A program made the position numbers and the translations under genes. From positions 1 to 61,037 of IMG/VR virus record IMGVR_UViG_3300020156_000441: a stretch of DNA of 61,037 nt; one strand, 5' to 3'. This document shows positions 42,410 to 51,339 of this stretch, one piece after another. Every line of letters starts with the position of its first letter. Position 1 is the stretch's first letter. The notes below the pieces were generated by a model that was not told the DNA's origin, did no database searches, and saw only the letters and a list, made by a program, of their open reading frames with translations. The stretch comes from a virus.

Positions 42410-44055
42410 TGCGCATCCACCTGTTCGAACTGGACGCCCACCACAAGCCCAGCGGGCACCTGCACCGCTGGCATCTGGCGACCGCGCCCGGCTACCGCTC
42501 GCGCAGCGACGACACGCCGCCATCCGTCGCGTGGCTGCCGCTCGTCGCGCAGTGGGCGTCGGTCGCCGTGCAGGCGTCCGGCTCGCGCGCCGGGCGGGCC
42601 GGGGCCGATGATCTGCGCCTGATCAACGTCCGCACGGCGGATGACCTGCCGCGCTGGGCGAACGTCTACGACCTGACGGCTGCAGCCTGGATCCGCGTCC
42701 AGCTGGGGGAACGCCCGCTCAACCCGTTGCTGACCGACTACGTGGTGCGGCGCGTCGTGGAAAAGGAGGTGGAGGCGGGGGCTCCCTATGCCACCGCTGT
42801 GACGGTGTGGCAGGCCAGGGCCGGCTTCGTCCAGCCGGACCGCTCCGAGATCCGCATTCCGGTCTACGACCGGCAGCGGGACTTCGACGTGCCGGTGTTG
42901 CCCTCCACCGTCACCTATGCCGGCACGGGCGGGCTCGAAGGTCCGGCCGAGCTGAAGAACGTGACCAAAGAGCGGTGCATCGGCTGGGTGCCCATCTGCG
43001 CGCCCACCTATCTGGGCGTCGTCGCGGGCAAGCACACCTATTCGGTCAACGGTGGCCGGCCCATTCATGCCATCGTGCGCGCCTGGGACAGCGCCGCCCC
43101 CTATCTGCCCGTCGCCGGCACGCCCGCGGCCACGGGCGAATACGCCGTAAACCTCGCGACCGGCATCATCACCGTGGGTGGCAGCAAGCCGCTCGACTTC
43201 CGCTGCGAGGTGCAGGGCGACGCGCCGGGCGGCATCTGGAACCGCTACATCGGCGCGGTGATCGCGCAGCTCGCGATGGAAGCCGAACTGGCCTCGACGG
43301 TGGACGTGTCGGGCATGGACGCCGTGCCCCGCACCGTGGGCGTCTATCTGCCGGCCGGCGACACCACCACGCACCGGGCGCTGTATGACCGGCTCGTTGG
43401 CTCCGTGGCGCGCGGTCGCTGGTACATGGGCCTCGACGATGGACAGCTCGTCGTCACGCGGCTGCCCAGGCCGTCCACGGCTCTGCCGGTGCGCACCTAC
43501 CGGCTTGCGCTGGGCGACACGCCGGGGCTGAAGCCGCTGTCCGTCAGCAGTCTGACGCCGGCCCGGCAGGCGGTGGTGCGCTATGCCGAGAACCCGAGCC
43601 CGGCCACCTCCACCGCCACCACGGCGACGGCGGCCGACGTGGCATTGTGGACCACGCGGTGGCGCGCCGCCGCGTCTGCCGACGATGCGGCCTTGGCCGC
43701 CGCCTGGGGCAATTCGGCCAAGGTCGAATATCCCGAAACGGCGCTGACGCTGGCAGCCGACGCGGAGGCGGAAGCGCCGCTGTGGGCGGCCGAACTGGGC
43801 GACCCGCCGCGCCCGTACGAACTGAAGGTGCGCGACGGTGCCCCCGGTCTGTGGATCGGTGACGCGGTCATGGTGGAAGACAACGTGGCCGGGTTCGAAG
43901 ACGGCGACGTGGTGGTGATCACCGGCCGGACCAACAAAGACAGAGGTGGCGGCGCCACCCTTTACGTCGAGGCGCAGACGACTGAGCCGCGCCTGCTGAC
44001 CGAAGACGGCTTCTTCCTCACCACCGAAGACGACGACTTCCTGATTGTGGGGTGA
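42409..44055 (+). CDS. Tail tip / distal tail protein
   Basis: ATG at 42409 shares a base with the tape-measure stop. The 548-residue product is largely beta (YRSRSDDTPPSVAWLPLVAQ, YDRQRDFDVPVLPSTVTYAG, DAVPRTVGVYLPAGDTTTHR, LWIGDAVMVEDNVAGFEDGD). Segments near 350-380 and the late GDAVMVEDN region resemble tail hub or baseplate proteins. Position after the tape measure supports a tail-tip role. I cannot name the exact family. Confidence 0.65.
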   Translation: MRIHLFELDAHHKPSGHLHRWHLATAPGYRSRSDDTPPSVAWLPLVAQWASVAVQASGSRAGRAGADDLRLINVRTADDLPRWANVYDLTAAAWIRVQLGERPLNPLLTDYVVRRVVEKEVEAGAPYATAVTVWQARAGFVQPDRSEIRIPVYDRQRDFDVPVLPSTVTYAGTGGLEGPAELKNVTKERCIGWVPICAPTYLGVVAGKHTYSVNGGRPIHAIVRAWDSAAPYLPVAGTPAATGEYAVNLATGIITVGGSKPLDFRCEVQGDAPGGIWNRYIGAVIAQLAMEAELASTVDVSGMDAVPRTVGVYLPAGDTTTHRALYDRLVGSVARGRWYMGLDDGQLVVTRLPRPSTALPVRTYRLALGDTPGLKPLSVSSLTPARQAVVRYAENPSPATSTATTATAADVALWTTRWRAAASADDAALAAAWGNSAKVEYPETALTLAADAEAEAPLWAAELGDPPRPYELKVRDGAPGLWIGDAVMVEDNVAGFEDGDVVVITGRTNKDRGGGATLYVEAQTTEPRLLTEDGFFLTTEDDDFLIVG

Positions 44056-44058
44056 TCC

Positions 44059-44469
44059 ATGCTGAAGCGAATTTCGGACCTCCCGGCGGCCACGTCGGTG
44101 GGGGCGGGAGACCTGTTGCTGCTCGTCCAGGGCGGCACCGCCAAGCGCGTGACGGCGGAGGTCCTGGGCGTGGTCCGGCCCGGCACCATCGAGACCTTCG
44201 CGGCCGGCTCGGTGCCGGCAGGCCGTCTCGAATGCGACGGCTCCGCTGTGCCGCGCTCCACCTTCGCGGCCCTCTTCGCGGCCATCGGCACGACCTGGGG
44301 GGCGGGCGACGGCACCACGACCTTCACCCTTCCCCACTTCCGCCGCCGCACGATCCCGGTGCCGGCCGGCACGGCCACCATCGCCGCCGGAGCGCCGCAG
44401 CCTGACGGCGGGGCGGACATTCCCGTGACGGTCCCGGTTGCGACCATCGTCACCACCATCAAGACCTGA
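44059..44469 (+). CDS. Phage tail collar-domain protein
   Basis: A 136-residue protein. Residues 8-30 (DLPAATSVGAGDLLLLVQGG) form a short fibre-like strand region and residues 45-115 the tail collar fold: PAGRLECDGSAVPRSTFAAL, FAAIGTTWGAGDGTTTFTLP. Collar domains are used at the tips of tail fibres. Confidence 0.85.
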   Translation: MLKRISDLPAATSVGAGDLLLLVQGGTAKRVTAEVLGVVRPGTIETFAAGSVPAGRLECDGSAVPRSTFAALFAAIGTTWGAGDGTTTFTLPHFRRRTIPVPAGTATIAAGAPQPDGGADIPVTVPVATIVTTIKT

Positions 44470-44486
44470 TCGGCGGGGGTATCGCG

Positions 44487-45383
44487 ATGGGTATGGGCTA
44501 TCTGGCCGATCAGAACGAGTTGGTGTTGAGCGCCTGCGAAATCACCAGCAACGTCGCCTTCGCCGCGACGGCGCCGCTGGAATCGCTGCGTACCACGCCG
44601 CTGATCGACCCGGCGGTGTCCGCCGTGGTGGGGACCGAAGACGAGCCGGTGGTGATTGAGGTGGAGTACGAGCACCCCATCGACCTCACCTACGCCGGCC
44701 TGTTCGACACCAACCTGCGGCAGGAAGCCTACTATCGGTTCGAGGCGTTCGCCGATGCCGGGCGGACCGAGCGCCTGTTCACCACCACCGACGCGAGCGG
44801 CCTGGAACGCAACGTGGTTCCCCCGCTCACCGATCCGGAGCTGATGCGGGCCGGCGCGCCCAACCAGATGCGCGGCGACCTTCCGCCCCGTGACTTCATG
44901 CTGCTGCCCACGAACCTGCACGTCACCGTGCCGCTGTGCCCGGCGCTGGTGCTGCGATGGACCCTGTGGGGCCGGGCCTACCGTCCCGACGACAGCGACG
45001 ACAGCGGGTACAGCGTCGGGCTGGCCTGGGCCGGCGACGGGCTTCCCATCTCCCGCCACGTCGGCGGCTCCGGCGACGGCGTGAAAGACGGGGACGAGGT
45101 GATCACCACGCCCGGCGGTGGGGTGTGGGTGGAGCCGGGCATTCCGCGGCGCGTGGCGCTGATCGACCGGACGGCGACCGACCTGCACCTGCGGGACGAG
45201 ATTTTCAAGCTCGTGCTGCGTGGCGGGAAGCGCAAGCCGCTGGTGTGGCTGCCCGACATGGACAGCCCGGCCGACTGCTTCCTCTATGGCGGCCTGTACC
45301 GCCGGGCCGGCGACTACCAGCACAAGTTCATCTCCCGCCGGTACGTCTCCAACTCGCTCGACCTGGAGGAATGGAAGGAATGA
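44487..45383 (+). CDS. Tail-associated protein of unknown function
   Basis: A 298-residue, mostly beta protein (SACEITSNVAFAATAPLESL, EYEHPIDLTYAGLFDTNLRQ, VTVPLCPALVLRWTLWGRAY, GGKRKPLVWLPDMDSPADCF). The pattern of a short N-terminal strand block followed by a carbohydrate-binding-like beta sandwich resembles tail proteins found in similar alphaproteobacterial prophages. It overlaps the next start. Confidence 0.6.
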   Translation: MGMGYLADQNELVLSACEITSNVAFAATAPLESLRTTPLIDPAVSAVVGTEDEPVVIEVEYEHPIDLTYAGLFDTNLRQEAYYRFEAFADAGRTERLFTTTDASGLERNVVPPLTDPELMRAGAPNQMRGDLPPRDFMLLPTNLHVTVPLCPALVLRWTLWGRAYRPDDSDDSGYSVGLAWAGDGLPISRHVGGSGDGVKDGDEVITTPGGGVWVEPGIPRRVALIDRTATDLHLRDEIFKLVLRGGKRKPLVWLPDMDSPADCFLYGGLYRRAGDYQHKFISRRYVSNSLDLEEWKE

Positions 45384-46315
45384 CAGAACTGTCCGAAGCC
45401 CTAGACCGGCTGAACCAATACAACCTTGGTGTCTATTCGGTGACGGTCAACCCCTATGGCCTGTCGGGCGTCGGTGGCATGGCCGCCAATTGGCGCCGTC
45501 ACAGCCAGGACTTGAGAACGGTTGGGCTGGCGGTGGCGCAGGCTGCCGGCTCCGTGGGCCTGGGCGTGCGGTACGCCTGGGACGCCAGCACCACCGATGC
45601 CGATCCGGGCGCGGGCGAGATCCGCATCAACACGCTGACCTCCGGTTCGGCGACCTGGATCTACGCCAGCACGAGCGATGCTGGCGGCACGGACGTGTCG
45701 GCGCTGTTGGCCGCCATGGATGACAGCACGAACCCCACGATCAAGGCGTTCCTGATCCTCCGTCATGTGACCGACCCGGACCGGTGGGCCATCCTGGCGT
45801 TGACAGGGGCCGTGGTGTCGGTGGCCGGTTACCGCAAGCTGCCCGTGTCCTTCGTCTGCGGTCCTGGTGGGTTCGTGGCCGGGGAAACCGTGTCGCTGGG
45901 CTTCGTGCCGGTGGGCAACATGGGCGCGACCGGCGCCACGGGCGGCCTCGTCGGCGGCAACCTTACCGGGGCGCTGAACGAAACCGCCGTCACCCTCGCG
46001 AGCGCCGCCACCACCGACCTGGGCGCGGCGGCCGGCAATGCGGTGCGGATCACCGGCACCGCGACCATCACGGCGCTGGGGACGGCGCAGAACGGGGCGC
46101 GCCGCACCGTCACGTTCCTGGACGCCCTGACCCTCACCCACAACGCCGCCAGCCTGATCCTGCCCGGCGGGGCGAGCATCGCCACCGCGGCCGGCGACAC
46201 GGCGGTGTTCGAGAGCTTGGGAGGCGGCAACTGGCGGTGCACCGCCTACACCGTCGCCAGCGTCGCCCCCGGCTCCGGCGGCACCTCCCTGACCCGTCAC
46301 TTCCTCTCGATGTGA
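45380..46315 (+). CDS. Putative tail fibre protein with a short collagen-like turn
   Basis: ATG at 45380, GGAAGG upstream. The 311-residue product has a globular N-terminal half and a Gly/Ala/Thr-rich beta C-terminal half that contains GNMGATGATGG. Repeated short strands (VTLASAATTDLGAAAGNAVR, ITGTATITALGTAQNGARRT) suit a trimeric fibre shaft. Tail-tip location supports a fibre role. Confidence 0.55.
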   Translation: MTELSEALDRLNQYNLGVYSVTVNPYGLSGVGGMAANWRRHSQDLRTVGLAVAQAAGSVGLGVRYAWDASTTDADPGAGEIRINTLTSGSATWIYASTSDAGGTDVSALLAAMDDSTNPTIKAFLILRHVTDPDRWAILALTGAVVSVAGYRKLPVSFVCGPGGFVAGETVSLGFVPVGNMGATGATGGLVGGNLTGALNETAVTLASAATTDLGAAAGNAVRITGTATITALGTAQNGARRTVTFLDALTLTHNAASLILPGGASIATAAGDTAVFESLGGGNWRCTAYTVASVAPGSGGTSLTRHFLSM

Positions 46316-46324
46316 GAACCCACC

Positions 46325-46660
46325 ATGGCCGAAACTCCGAACCGCATTCACGCCCAGCTGGGCACCGGCGCCATCACGGATGCCGGCTCCGTACTCGCCA
46401 CGTTCACGGCGCCCAAGACCACGGTGCAGCTGCTCATCAACCATGTCGAAGGCACCACCGCCTGCAACATCGACCTCGCCCTCGACGTGGGCGGCTCGGG
46501 TGCCACGCTGCGCCGGGTGGTGCCGAAAGATTACCTGCTGGAACCGAAGAACGGCATCACGCATGTGACCTTCATCGCGCTTGCCGGAGACAAGCTGCGC
46601 GGCCGGGCCAGTGCTCCGACCTCCGTGGACGTGTACGGCAACACCGTCGAGAGCACCTGA
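46325..46660 (+). CDS. Small tail-region beta protein
   Basis: A 111-residue beta-rich protein (TFTAPKTTVQLLINHVEGTT, VPKDYLLEPKNGITHVTFIA). It lies between the fibre-like gene and the RCC1-like gene and is probably a minor virion component or fibre-assembly partner. No family recognised. Confidence 0.55.
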   Translation: MAETPNRIHAQLGTGAITDAGSVLATFTAPKTTVQLLINHVEGTTACNIDLALDVGGSGATLRRVVPKDYLLEPKNGITHVTFIALAGDKLRGRASAPTSVDVYGNTVEST

Positions 46661-46662
46661 TC

Positions 46663-47895
46663 ATGAGCCGGAACATGTTCGGCCCTCAGGCTGCCAACCG
46701 CGCGGGAAGCGCCATCCGCAGCCTGAACGAGCGCCGGGACCTGCTCAGCCTTGCGGGCCGGCCCCTGTATTTCGGGGACGGGCCATACAACGTCTACATG
46801 GCGTCGGAGAGCCTGCACCTTGTTCACCTTGCCACAGGCGTGCGCGATCCAAGCATGGTTTATTCGCCGCGCTATCCAGTGTTGGTAGCGATCGGGGTGA
46901 AGGACTTCTTTTATTCGTGGAACATCGGCAATTGCTACGCTCTGACTGCCTCCGGGAAGATTTATGCGTGGGGATCCTCTCCCGGTTACTACGGTGACGG
47001 ATCATCCGTCATCAGTTGGACGCCTAAGCAGGTCGGAACCGGCAAGACGTGGAGCAAGCTGGCGGTCCACTACAACGCTGTTTACGCCATCGCCACGGAC
47101 GGCACTGTGTGGCGCTGCGGGGACACCGCCAACGGCGTCATGGCGAACGGCTCCACTGCGTCGGGCACGATGACCACGCTGACGCAGCTGGGCACGGCGA
47201 CGAACTGGACGGACGTTTGGGTACGCTATGGCTCGGTCTATCTGCGCAATGCCAGCGGTCAACTTTGGGTGGCCGGCGCCAACAACAATGGGCAGCTCGG
47301 TATCGGCACCACCGCCGCGACTGGAACTCTGACGTTGGTGTCCGGTGCCTATCAGATGGTATGCCCGGCCGACTACAGCGTTACGGCGCTCGGAACCAAC
47401 GGGTGGGTGTATGCGTGGGGCTGGAAAGCGGGTGCGGTGGACGCGGCATCTGCAACTTCTCCGTCTGAGTTGGCTGGTCCGAGCAGCTGGATGACTGTCG
47501 CGCGTTCGGACTTCTATCAAGCCAACTATTACCACGTTCACCACCTCATCAAGACCGATGGGACGCTGTGGGAACTGGGCTACTACAACTCCGGTGGTTC
47601 GAGCACCGGGCCGACCTTCCGAACGACCCCCTTCTCCGCTGGCGGGGTGACCACCCCGTTCCAGGTGGCGACCGGCCAGACGTGGAAGCAGGTAATGGGA
47701 ATCGCTCGTGGCTCGGTGATGCTCGCGCTGACGACTGCCGGCCGGTTGTATTCCAACGGCAGTACCGGAAACGGACAGCAATTCGACCCTCTGGTGTCGG
47801 CCAGCGGCATCCTGCAAGCGCACTCCTTCAACAAGACCATCGCGCGCATGTCGTCGCTCGACGACTACTCCCTGCTGCTCTTTGTCCAGGAGTAA
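46663..47895 (+). CDS. RCC1-type beta-propeller tail protein
   Basis: A 410-residue protein with repeated RCC1-like blades: YALTASGKIYAWGSSPGYYG, YAIATDGTVWRCGDTANGVM, VYLRNASGQLWVAGANNNGQ, VTALGTNGWVYAWGWKAG, HLIKTDGTLWELGYYNS and LALTTAGRLYSNGSTGNGQ, about six to seven in all. An N-terminal segment (about 1-60) probably joins it to the tail. RCC1 propellers are binding platforms, so this is the best candidate receptor-binding protein of the inner phage. Local GC is lower than in neighbouring tail genes, suggesting recent exchange. Confidence 0.82.
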   Translation: MSRNMFGPQAANRAGSAIRSLNERRDLLSLAGRPLYFGDGPYNVYMASESLHLVHLATGVRDPSMVYSPRYPVLVAIGVKDFFYSWNIGNCYALTASGKIYAWGSSPGYYGDGSSVISWTPKQVGTGKTWSKLAVHYNAVYAIATDGTVWRCGDTANGVMANGSTASGTMTTLTQLGTATNWTDVWVRYGSVYLRNASGQLWVAGANNNGQLGIGTTAATGTLTLVSGAYQMVCPADYSVTALGTNGWVYAWGWKAGAVDAASATSPSELAGPSSWMTVARSDFYQANYYHVHHLIKTDGTLWELGYYNSGGSSTGPTFRTTPFSAGGVTTPFQVATGQTWKQVMGIARGSVMLALTTAGRLYSNGSTGNGQQFDPLVSASGILQAHSFNKTIARMSSLDDYSLLLFVQE

Positions 47896-47900
47896 CCATC

Positions 47901-48515
47901 ATGAGACTCTACACCCATGCCGGAGGCCCGCCGATGCCGCTTCCGGAAGTGATTATTCTTTCCGACGGACGCCCGCGCACCAAGCCCGACACCTTCACCG
48001 AAGAGGAAATCGCGGAGGCGGGGTACGCCGAGGCTCCGTCGATGCCAGCGTTCGACCCGGTGACGCAGCGCTGCCTCTGGATCGAGGGCGCTTGGGTGGT
48101 CGAAGATCTTCCGGTCCCGACGCTGCAACAGCGTGTCGAAGAGGCTGCCCGCGTGGCCGTGGCGCGTGTCAACGCCGAGGCCGGGCAGCAGCGCGCGAAG
48201 TACATCACCGTGACCACCGGCCAGGAAGGCACCTATGTCGTCAAGGCGGAAGAGGCCAGACGGTTCCGGGACCTTCCCGAGGGCGAAGCCGCCACCGCCG
48301 AAGCCTTCCCGTACCTGAGCGCCGAGGCGCTGTGCTGCGGCACGACGATGGAGGCGGTGGCCGCCCTCGTGCTCGCCACCGAGACGGCGTGGCACCAGCT
48401 CAACGCGCTGATCGAAGGCCGGCGGCGCGGGGCGCTCGTCGCCATCGAGGCCGCCCGGCAGGCTGGCGACCTGTCGGGCGTCGAGTCCGTGTTCCCCGTC
48501 GCGTGGCCGGACTGA
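47901..48515 (+). CDS. Tail fibre accessory-like protein
   Basis: A 204-residue protein: a short N-terminal strand region (PLPEVIILSDGRPRTKPDTF), a tryptophan-containing linker (QRCLWIEGAWVVEDLPVPTL), then a helical region with a DUF4376-like arrangement (QRAKYITVTTGQEGTYVVKA, EEARRFRDLPEGEAATAEAF, AALVLATETAWHQLNALIEG). Proteins of this layout follow fibre genes and may help fibre assembly. Confidence 0.6.
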   Translation: MRLYTHAGGPPMPLPEVIILSDGRPRTKPDTFTEEEIAEAGYAEAPSMPAFDPVTQRCLWIEGAWVVEDLPVPTLQQRVEEAARVAVARVNAEAGQQRAKYITVTTGQEGTYVVKAEEARRFRDLPEGEAATAEAFPYLSAEALCCGTTMEAVAALVLATETAWHQLNALIEGRRRGALVAIEAARQAGDLSGVESVFPVAWPD

Positions 48516-48844
48516 TGATACGCCGCGCCGCTCCCCCCGCCGCCGGCATCGCCTTAGCTGTGGCTGCCCTCTACGGCCCGGCACTGGCCGCCGACCTCGA
48601 CCCCGCCGCCATCGCCGACCGTGCCTTTGACGCCTGGGGCGTCTCTCACCCTTGGGTGCAGATGACCGCCCTCGTGGTGTCCGGGGCGCTGTGGGGCTGG
48701 CGCATGTGGCTGAACCGGCCGCAGCCCGCTCACCACACCACCGACGAACTGTTCGCGTTGCTCAACAGCCTGTCCGACCGCGTGGACGCCCTGGCCGTCC
48801 GCATGGACCAGCACGTTGACTCCGGCGCCTGCCGGCCCGACTGA
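48515..48844 (+). CDS. Holin-like membrane protein
   Basis: A 109-residue protein with a signal-like N-terminal segment (PAAGIALAVAALYGPALAAD), a second membrane segment (WVQMTALVVSGALWGWRMWL) and a charged C-terminus (HHTTDELFALLNSLSDRVDA). Next to the lysozyme gene this fits a class II holin or related lysis protein. Confidence 0.6.
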   Translation: MIRRAAPPAAGIALAVAALYGPALAADLDPAAIADRAFDAWGVSHPWVQMTALVVSGALWGWRMWLNRPQPAHHTTDELFALLNSLSDRVDALAVRMDQHVDSGACRPD

Positions 48845-48984
48845 CCTTCATCGACACTTCGGAGCCCGGCCCTCTGCCGTCCGCTCCGAAGTGCTGTCCG
48901 GCAGCCCGCATCACCCATCACGCGCCTTCCATGGCCCGCCATTCCGGCGGGGCCTTCCTGCTGCCCAAAGGAGGGGCACAACTC

Positions 48985-49746
48985 ATGACCACCAGAGCCG
49001 TTACCGTCGCCTGTCTGGCCCTCGTCAAGCATTACGAGGGCTTGTACCTGAACGCCTACCTCTGCCCGGCCGGCGTGCCCACCATCGGGTGGGGCCACAC
49101 CAAAGGCGTGACCATGGGCCAGAGCATCAGCAGGGAAAAGGCCGACGTCCTGCTCGCCGCCGACATGGCCGAGGCGGCGCGGCATGTGGACCGCCTCGTC
49201 ACCGCGCCACTGATGGATCACCAGCGCGACGCGCTCGCCAGCTTCGTGTTCAACCTGGGGGCCGGGAACCTCGCGTCCTCGACCTTGCTGAAGAAGCTGA
49301 ACGCCAAGGACTATGAGGGTGCGGCGGGCGAGTTCGGCAAGTGGGTCTATGCGACCGTGGGCGGGGTCAAGACTCAGCTCGCCGGCCTCGTCGCTCGCCG
49401 CGCCGCCGAGGCCGCCATGTTCCGTGGCGCGGACTGGAAGGCGGCGGCCGAGCAGCAGCAGCGCATGCCGCAAGCGGTGGTTCCGGCGGCCCCGATGAAG
49501 CCGTTGGCGCAGTCCCGCACGATGCAGGCCGGGCAGGTCGGTCTGGGGCTGAGCGTGGTGACCGGCACACTGGCGCAGGTGTCGCCGATGCTCGAACAGG
49601 TCCAGGGGATCGGCGGCCAGATCGGGGCCATTCGCGCCGCCCTGCCGGATGGCAGTGCCGGCTATGTCATGGCGGCGCTGCTCGCCGGGGCGGTGGTGTT
49701 CATGCTTTGGCGTCGGTACGAGGATCACCGCCAGCAGCGGGCGTGA
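48985..49746 (+). CDS. GH24 lysozyme (endolysin) with C-terminal membrane segments
   Basis: ATG at 48985 with AAAGGAGG upstream. The 253-residue protein has the T4/P21-type catalytic triad spacing Glu-x8-Cys-x5-Thr in HYEGLYLNAYLCPAGVPTIG, followed by WGHTKGVTMG. It cleaves peptidoglycan at lysis. After the enzyme (about 1-150) comes a linker and two hydrophobic segments (GQVGLGLSVVTGTLAQVSPM and AGYVMAALLAGAVVFMLWRR). The C-terminal membrane anchor is unusual and may combine endolysin and holin-like functions. Confidence 0.92.
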   Translation: MTTRAVTVACLALVKHYEGLYLNAYLCPAGVPTIGWGHTKGVTMGQSISREKADVLLAADMAEAARHVDRLVTAPLMDHQRDALASFVFNLGAGNLASSTLLKKLNAKDYEGAAGEFGKWVYATVGGVKTQLAGLVARRAAEAAMFRGADWKAAAEQQQRMPQAVVPAAPMKPLAQSRTMQAGQVGLGLSVVTGTLAQVSPMLEQVQGIGGQIGAIRAALPDGSAGYVMAALLAGAVVFMLWRRYEDHRQQRA

Positions 49747-49753
49747 CGCTAGC

Positions 49754-49782
49754 GCGGGCTGGTGTTGGTCGCGCCAGCCCGC
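49754..49782. terminator. Hairpin after the lysozyme gene
   Basis: GCGGGCTGG and CCAGCCCGC form a 9-bp stem with an 11-base loop. No T-tract follows on the plus strand, so it is a weak terminator candidate. Confidence 0.4.
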
Positions 49783-49853
49783 AAAGCAATCACTGTTGTT
49801 CCGCGTGCGCTCTCATCATAGGATTCCGTAGTTCTATATCGGATAAGGTTCCT

Positions 49854-50195
49854 ATGAACGATCGAATCGCGGGGCAGATTGAGAGAGTGGCTATCGCCTT
49901 GGCCGGCGGGCCTGACGAGTGGGCCAGTATCGGCGAGCCTATCTGCGAGCAACACCGAGAACTGGCGCGGCGCGCAATCCGTGTGCTGGGGCTGGGTAAC
50001 GCGGTGCCGTGGGACGAAGTGCAAATCCCGATACAGGTTGAGCTGACGGAGCGGCGCGGTATGCTGCATCCCCGCAAGCCGGGCGATGGAGCGACAGCGG
50101 TTGTCGCGCGCTGTATCGTGGATCGGCTCAAGCTAGCAGGCTTCACGGTGATCGCTGGGCCGCCGGCACTCATGACCAACGACAAGTGGCCTTAG
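49854..50195 (+). CDS. Hypothetical protein at the right end of the inner prophage
   Basis: A 113-residue protein starting MNDRIAGQIERVAIALAGGP. It is helical at first, with a later strand region (EVQIPIQVELTERRGMLHPR) and VVARCIVDRLKLAGFTVIAG. It has its own AT-rich upstream region, so it is probably separate from the late operon. Function unknown. Confidence 0.55.
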   Translation: MNDRIAGQIERVAIALAGGPDEWASIGEPICEQHRELARRAIRVLGLGNAVPWDEVQIPIQVELTERRGMLHPRKPGDGATAVVARCIVDRLKLAGFTVIAGPPALMTNDKWP

Positions 50196-50400
50196 CGCTC
50201 CGTCGAGGCGCAAGATTCTGGCGAAGTGGTGGCTCAATCGGTTCTGTGATCGAGTGTTCCAAGCGATGTCGAATTGTTGTATATGGTGCGGGCGCTGGTT
50301 GGAACTTTCCGGACCGAATACTTGTGGCCTAAGGGTGAAGCTCGCTCCATGGGCGTGGCTTTCGCCGTAAATCTAGATCTCAAGGACGATGGGGAGCATT

Positions 50401-51138
50401 ATGCATCTGCGAAGAATGATCATTCCGAAGAGTATTGCAGCTCGTGCCGACGATAAAGATATGAATTTTTTCTTGTCTGCTGGGCACGTATCAAATGAAT
50501 TGGCTGTCTTAAACAAGCTTGTTTTGGTGGCTACAAATTATTCTTCTGATGAGCATATTGCGAAGTATGAGATCTCTCAATCGTTATTTTTGATTCGCAT
50601 CGCGTGTGGAAAGTTGCATGAGGCCCATGAGCTAATTAGAAAAGGCTTTAACGCTACGCAGCTGTCAAAAAAATATCGAGACACTATGGGTAGTAGCGGG
50701 CTCGTGGCACTAAAGAACTTTCAGACGTACTTCTCAACAAGTTCAAACATACTAACTCGCCTGAGGAACGATTATTCATTTCATTATGATCCAAATAATA
50801 TGACTACTAATCTGGAGGATCTTGGTGACGACGACTGGTGCGTTTATCTCACTGAGTACTCGGGAAACTCGCTATATTATATTTCTGAGGTCGCTTTAGT
50901 TGCGTCAATGGTAAAGGCCATGGGCATGTCTGATGCTAAGGGTGCTCTTAAGCGGATCCTGGAAGATTTGGGAAAATGCATTAATTGGTTCGTTGAATTT
51001 TCAGAAAGCTACATGGTGGCCTTCCTTAATAAGCACTCATCTGCGGACGATATAAATCGAGGATCGACGGTCCATGTTGTTAAGGATGCCCCTGGTTTGC
51101 GGGAGTATCGTTTGCCAACAATCGTCAAGTTACCGTAG
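50401..51138 (+). CDS. AT-rich cargo gene with a HEPN-like RxxxxxH motif
   Basis: ATG at 50401 has GGGGAG just upstream. The 245-residue product (IIPKSIAARADDKDMNFFLS, AGHVSNELAVLNKLVLVATN, SLFLIRIACGKLHEAHELIR) is nearly all helical and contains ILTRLRNDYSFHYDPNNM, whose R-x5-H fits the HEPN ribonuclease consensus R-x4-6-H. HEPN proteins act as RNases in toxin-antitoxin and phage-defence systems. The gene has much lower GC than its surroundings, a sign of recent transfer, and is followed by a terminator. Assignment to HEPN is by motif and helical character only. Confidence 0.6.
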   Translation: MHLRRMIIPKSIAARADDKDMNFFLSAGHVSNELAVLNKLVLVATNYSSDEHIAKYEISQSLFLIRIACGKLHEAHELIRKGFNATQLSKKYRDTMGSSGLVALKNFQTYFSTSSNILTRLRNDYSFHYDPNNMTTNLEDLGDDDWCVYLTEYSGNSLYYISEVALVASMVKAMGMSDAKGALKRILEDLGKCINWFVEFSESYMVAFLNKHSSADDINRGSTVHVVKDAPGLREYRLPTIVKLP

Positions 51139-51140
51139 GT

Positions 51141-51163
51141 GGGGCAAGGCTGTGCCCCTTTAT
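51141..51163 (+). terminator. Intrinsic terminator after the HEPN-like gene
   Basis: GGGGCA (51141-51146) pairs with TGCCCC (51153-51158), followed by TTTATT. Confidence 0.65.
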
Positions 51164-51339
51164 TGATTGCAGTTCCGCCGGGCAAGGTGCAGCCGCAGTC
51201 GAGCGGCGTACCGGCCCGCGAATTGCTATCGCTGGACCCGCGCTGGAGGCCAATGAGCAAGCGTAATAGTGGAAGGCACAAAGCTGACCTAAGTGATTGA
51301 AAGAAAAGCCTGTTGGATAGCATCATAGTCCCTTGGTCG

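Noticed and set aside
50274-50456. A 60-codon frame overlapping the start of the HEPN-like gene
   Set aside because: It lacks a good ribosome binding site and overlaps the better-supported gene in another frame.
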